Notes under the pieces: generated by a model
The model's database searches: none
What the model saw: the letters and a program-made list of their open reading frames with translations, nothing else
What the model was told of the DNA's origin: nothing
Translations under genes and position numbers: made by a program
From: Streptomyces sp. NBC_01260
Lineage (GTDB): Bacteria > Actinomycetota > Actinomycetes > Streptomycetales > Streptomycetaceae
Direction of reading: 5' to 3'
Assembly: GCF_036226405.1 (NCBI RefSeq)
Contig: NZ_CP108464.1
Span: 2,542,001-2,606,000 of the forward strand
DNA: 64,000 nucleotides
Shown: one piece after another, positions 61,188-64,000 of the stretch
Layout: each line of letters begins with the position of its first letter
How positions within the stretch are numbered: position 1 is the first letter of the stretch

Positions 61188-62333
61188 GTGCGCACACGTA
61201 CCCCCTTCACCTGCACCGTCGTGCTCGTGGCGGCATCCCTGCTCGGCGCGGCAGGCTGCGCCGGGAACGACTCGTCGGGCGGCGACACCGCCGACGCCGC
61301 GCCCCGCACCGTCAAGCCGGTCGCGGGCTGCGGCGCCGGGAGCTGGACCGATCCCTCGGACCTGGCGCCCGACCGCAAGCCCGCACGCTGCGACAAGGGC
61401 GCCCCCGCCGCCCGGCCGCTGGCGAAGAAGCGGAAGATCGTCCTGGCCACCGGCACGCTGAGCGCGGAGTACGTCGCACCCCTCCAGGTCGCGTTGGCCA
61501 AGGGCGAGTTCGCGAAAGAGGGCCTGGACGTCCAGCTGAAGGTGCTCCCGACCCCGGACGCCCTGCCCCTGCTCGCCAAGGGGGACGTCGACGCCCAGTG
61601 GGCGGCGCCGGAGGCCGCGGTGATGAACGGCATCAACGGCGGCTTCGACATCAAATGGGTCGCGGGCAACTTCTCCCCCGACCCGACCTCCAAGAGCGGC
61701 CTGTGGGTGCGCCTCAAGGACGGCGAGAGCGCCGGTCACGTCGATATGGCCGGCCGGAAACTCGGCACGATGATCGGCAAGGGCTCGGTGATCGCCTATC
61801 CGATGGACACCTCGCTGAAGAAGCACGGCGGCGGCCTCGACAAGATCAGTTTCCAGCAGCTCGGCTCCGCGGACGTACTGACCGCCCTGCAGAACGGGGG
61901 CGTGGACTCCGCCTGGCTGCTCGACCCGATCTGGCGCAAGGTGGACGGCGACAAGAAGTACGCTTTCCTCGGCGGCCAGCCGGTCGGCGAACCGCTCGGC
62001 GGGCTCCTGTTCGGCCCGACGCTGCTGAACAAGGACCCGGACGCGGGCGTCGCCTTCCTCCGGGCCTACATCCGCACGGTGAACACCTACTTCGCCGGCG
62101 ACTACAAATCCGACCCCGCCTTCGTCACCGAACTCGCCGGGCTGATGAAGACCGACGAGGCCACCCTGCGGTCGACGCCGTCGATGCGGATGGACTGGGA
62201 GATCAGGAAGGGCACCACGGACCGGGTGCAGAAGGCGTACGCCGACTCGGGCGTCTCGACAGGCACGCCGGTACCGGAGGAGAAGGCCGTGGACCGCGCG
62301 ATGTACAGCGAAGCGGTGGGCCACAAGCCCTGA
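61188..62333 (+). CDS. ABC transporter substrate-binding lipoprotein (NMT1/SsuA-like)
   Basis: A 381-residue lipoprotein. Signal peptide ends in the lipobox LLGAAGC, followed by an acidic Ser/Asp/Gly linker. The mature part is the SsuA/THI5-like type II periplasmic fold (LQVALAKGEFAKEGLDVQLK; PLLAKGDVDAQWAAPEAAVM; GSADVLTALQNGGVDSAWLLD). GTG at 61188 has GGAGG five bases upstream. An unusually long spacer of about 60 residues with two Cys (VAGCGAG and ARCDKGA) precedes the fold. Likely ligand an organosulfur, nitrate or vitamin precursor; not settled. Confidence 0.9.
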   Translation: MRTRTPFTCTVVLVAASLLGAAGCAGNDSSGGDTADAAPRTVKPVAGCGAGSWTDPSDLAPDRKPARCDKGAPAARPLAKKRKIVLATGTLSAEYVAPLQVALAKGEFAKEGLDVQLKVLPTPDALPLLAKGDVDAQWAAPEAAVMNGINGGFDIKWVAGNFSPDPTSKSGLWVRLKDGESAGHVDMAGRKLGTMIGKGSVIAYPMDTSLKKHGGGLDKISFQQLGSADVLTALQNGGVDSAWLLDPIWRKVDGDKKYAFLGGQPVGEPLGGLLFGPTLLNKDPDAGVAFLRAYIRTVNTYFAGDYKSDPAFVTELAGLMKTDEATLRSTPSMRMDWEIRKGTTDRVQKAYADSGVSTGTPVPEEKAVDRAMYSEAVGHKP

Positions 62334-62360
62334 GCCGGACAGCCTCGTGGGGCGCATGCA

Positions 62361-62395
62361 CAGAGGGCCGGATCCTCAAAGGATCCGGCCCTCTG
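62361..62395 (+). terminator. Terminator after ABC operon
   Basis: A perfect 15-bp stem (62361-62375 with 62381-62395) and 5-base loop followed by TCTTAA, 28 bases after the binding-protein stop. Confidence 0.95.
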
Positions 62396-62402
62396 TCTTA
62401 AG

Positions 62403-62476
62403 TAGCGGGGACAGGATTTGAACCTGCGACCTCTGGGTTATGAGCCCAGCGAGCTACCGAGCTGCTCCACCCCGCG
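62403..62476 (-). tRNA. Initiator tRNA-fMet(CAT)
   Basis: A 74-base cloverleaf on the minus strand. Acceptor CGCGGGG / CCCCGCT, D-stem GAGC/GCTC, anticodon arm CTGGG-CTCATAA-CCCAG (anticodon CAT), T-arm with TTCAAAT loop, discriminator A, CCA not encoded. It has both initiator hallmarks: no Watson-Crick pair at 1-72 (C1 opposite U72) and three G:C pairs closing the anticodon stem. It therefore starts translation rather than acting as elongator Met. Confidence 0.96.
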
Positions 62477-62490
62477 TCGTTGTGATCCCC

Positions 62491-62520
62491 ACACTACGTC
62501 ACCCCTCCGGACCAGCGCAA
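62491..62520 (-). promoter_or_regulatory. Probable tRNA-fMet promoter
   Basis: On the minus strand TTGCGC (62515-62520), 18 bases, TAGTGT (62491-62496), with the tRNA 5' end 15 bases after the -10. A reasonable HrdB-type promoter. Confidence 0.55.
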
Positions 62521-62678
62521 ATCACTTCCCAGCCGCCACTTCGGGGACGAGCCCAGCCGGCGATTCAGCACACCGGCCGGCGCCCGAGAACGCCGGGCGA
62601 ATCAAGTCCGTCCGGCGGTTGAGGACGCGGCGGGGCCGAAGGCACCGCGCCCGCCCCGTGCGCCCGCCCCGCACCCGC

Positions 62679-64000
62679 CTACGCGGTCAGCTCCTGATGC
62701 AGCGCCTCGCGCAACCGCGCAGCCCGCTCCGAGACCTCCGCCGGCCCCAGCTCGACCGCCCGCGCACACCACCGCTGCCCCTCGGTGAGCTCACCGCGGC
62801 GCGCGGCCAGCAGGGCGAGGCGCAGGGCCGCCCGCCCGTGCCCGTCGTTCGCGGCGCGGCTCCACCACAGCGCGGCCTCGCGCTCACTGCCCTCGCGGGC
62901 GAGCAGCAGACCGAGGTTGAAGGCCCCGTTGCGGCTGCCCGCCTCGGCCGCCTCCCGGTACCAGTGCCCGGCGCTCTCCACGTCGCCCCGGGCCGCGGCG
63001 AGCATCCCGACGCGCACCTGGGCCCGGCGGTGGCCCTGCTCGGCCGCACGCTCGTACCACTCCTCGCACTCGGTCTTCTCCGGCATCGGCTCGCCCAGGG
63101 CGGGCGGTCCCGGCGGCGGCTGCCGCGAGTCCAGCACCCCGGCCAGCCGGAAGGCCGCTTCCGCGCTGCCGCCACCGGCGGCGCAGCGCAGATGCCGCTC
63201 CGCCTCCCGCTCCTCGCCGTGGTGGAGCAGCGCCATGCCGACCTGGAGCGCGGCCTCGGTGTGGCCGGCCGCCGCGGCGCGCTCGTACCAGAGCAGGGCG
63301 GCCCGGTCCTCGTCGCGCCCGGCGTGCAGGATGCCGAGGTTGAAGGCGGCGTCGACGCTGCCCGCCTCGGCCGCCTTGGAGAACCAGGGCTCCGCGCCGG
63401 TCGCGTCGCCCGCCTGGAGCAGGAGCACGGCCAGTGCGTTGGCGGCCTCCCGGTGACCGGCGTACGCGGCGCGCCGGTACCACTGCTCGGCCTGCGCCGT
63501 ACGGTCCTGGGCCGCACAGAGCAGCCCCAGGTTGTACGCGCCGTTGACGTCACCGGCGTCCATGGCCGCGCGGTACCAGCGCTCGGCGGTCTGCTGCTCC
63601 CCCCGGGCCGCGTGCAGCGCACCGAGCGCGTTGGCGGCGTTGCCGTCGCCCTCCTGGGCGGCGCGGAGCCACCACACGGCCGCGCTCTCCCGGTCGCCCG
63701 CGTCACGGAGCAGGAAGCCGAGGGCACACGCGGCCCGCGCCTCGCCCGCCTTGGCGGAGATGAGATACCAGCGGCCGGCCTCCTTCAGCTCGCCGCGCTG
63801 TTCCAGGATGGCCCCGAGGTGCAGGGCGGCACGCCGGTGGCCGCGCGCGGCCGCCTGCCGGTACCACTGCTCGGCCTCGCCGACCCGACCCGTCCCGGGT
63901 CCGGCGACGGGGCTGTCGTCCTTGCGCACGGCCGCCCGGCCCCGGCCGGTGGCGGGCGCCTTGCCGTCCGTTCCGGTGCGGGGACCCAGTCCGGGGCGGC
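62679..64000 (-). CDS. Sel1/tetratricopeptide-repeat protein, 5' end beyond window
   Basis: At least 440 residues. About a dozen 36-residue repeats of the Sel1-like type (AAxAGxxxAAxxLGxLLxxxGxxxxAxxWYRxA) cover nearly all of it; good examples are AMDAGDVNGAYNLGLLCAAQ and AAEAGSVDAAFNLGILHAGR. The frame stays open, with GC-rich third positions, through 63929 (a possible GTG) to base 64000, so the true start is likely outside. Solenoid repeats mediate protein binding; a precise role cannot be given. No signal peptide or membrane segment in the part seen. Confidence 0.88.
   Translation of the reverse strand, partial: RPGLGPRTGTDGKAPATGRGRAAVRKDDSPVAGPGTGRVGEAEQWYRQAAARGHRRAALHLGAILEQRGELKEAGRWYLISAKAGEARAACALGFLLRDAGDRESAAVWWLRAAQEGDGNAANALGALHAARGEQQTAERWYRAAMDAGDVNGAYNLGLLCAAQDRTAQAEQWYRRAAYAGHREAANALAVLLLQAGDATGAEPWFSKAAEAGSVDAAFNLGILHAGRDEDRAALLWYERAAAAGHTEAALQVGMALLHHGEEREAERHLRCAAGGGSAEAAFRLAGVLDSRQPPPGPPALGEPMPEKTECEEWYERAAEQGHRRAQVRVGMLAAARGDVESAGHWYREAAEAGSRNGAFNLGLLLAREGSEREAALWWSRAANDGHGRAALRLALLAARRGELTEGQRWCARAVELGPAEVSERAARLREALHQELTA

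Overview
The window is high-GC actinobacterial chromosome and almost certainly Streptomyces. Evidence: codons ending overwhelmingly in G or C, frequent GTG starts, many ATGA/GTGA stop-start overlaps, and marker genes (DasR-dasABC, wblE, sigH with its anti-sigma factor, sigR-rsrA, a cobalamin-riboswitch-controlled class Ia nrdAB, snapalysin). From memory, the order from about 18 kb to 57 kb follows the S. coelicolor core block around SCO5208-SCO5244 in reverse. This is therefore mainly conserved core, with a more variable left end. I see no IS element, prophage, integrase or CRISPR array.

Left part (1-18.8 kb): a DHA2-type MFS pump (cut by the window edge) with a divergent TetR repressor; a nucleotidyltransferase-fold protein; a DUF952/NmrA reductase pair; a sortase-anchored choice-of-anchor A surface protein; a nucleotide-sugar-epimerase-like protein; a LysR regulator divergent from snapalysin; a GntR/DUF1648 operon with its own palindrome; then a two-gene family 2B encapsulin locus (shell with cyclic-nucleotide-binding insert plus a polyprenyl diphosphate synthase as probable cargo). 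Next to it lies a nitric-oxide unit, nsrR and hmpA, each preceded by the same 18-base motif. A cytosolic-type amidase, an ACC-deaminase/D-cysteine-desulfhydrase homologue and a CPA1 Na+/H+ antiporter follow.

Middle (18.8-35.9 kb): stress and development genes. A UBP zinc finger precedes the anti-sigma/sigH operon, which has a textbook sigma-B/H-type promoter; then a lipid kinase, wblE with a Crp-like box, and a PdtaS-like histidine kinase. The N-acetylglucosamine/chitobiose system follows: a SIS-domain deaminase-like protein divergent from nagB, a GH3 hexosaminidase, dasC, dasB, dasA and divergent dasR. Palindromes resembling DasR operators lie between nagB and the SIS gene, between dasA and dasR, upstream of the kinase and upstream of a DUF3311/sodium-solute symporter operon, suggesting one linked regulon. 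A GH20 hexosaminidase at 41 kb fits the same diet.

Right part (35.9-64 kb): a cobalamin riboswitch with probable NrdR boxes in front of nrdA-nrdB, then nrdS (AraC-like). After this come GH20, a secreted D-Ala-D-Ala carboxypeptidase, peptide deformylase, a TPR protein, a pair of membrane HD-domain proteins (one HD-GYP, one degenerate), and sigR-rsrA with a perfect sigma-R autoregulatory promoter and a second upstream start (sigma-R'). Then a hydrolase, an SRAP protein, an M50-like membrane protein, aroA, rsgA, an SMR pump with a convergent TetR, hisN, a CBS protein, a catalase with divergent CatR (operator inside the -35/-10 spacer), a nitrate/sulfonate-type ABC transporter, an initiator tRNA-fMet, and a Sel1/TPR-repeat protein cut by the right edge.
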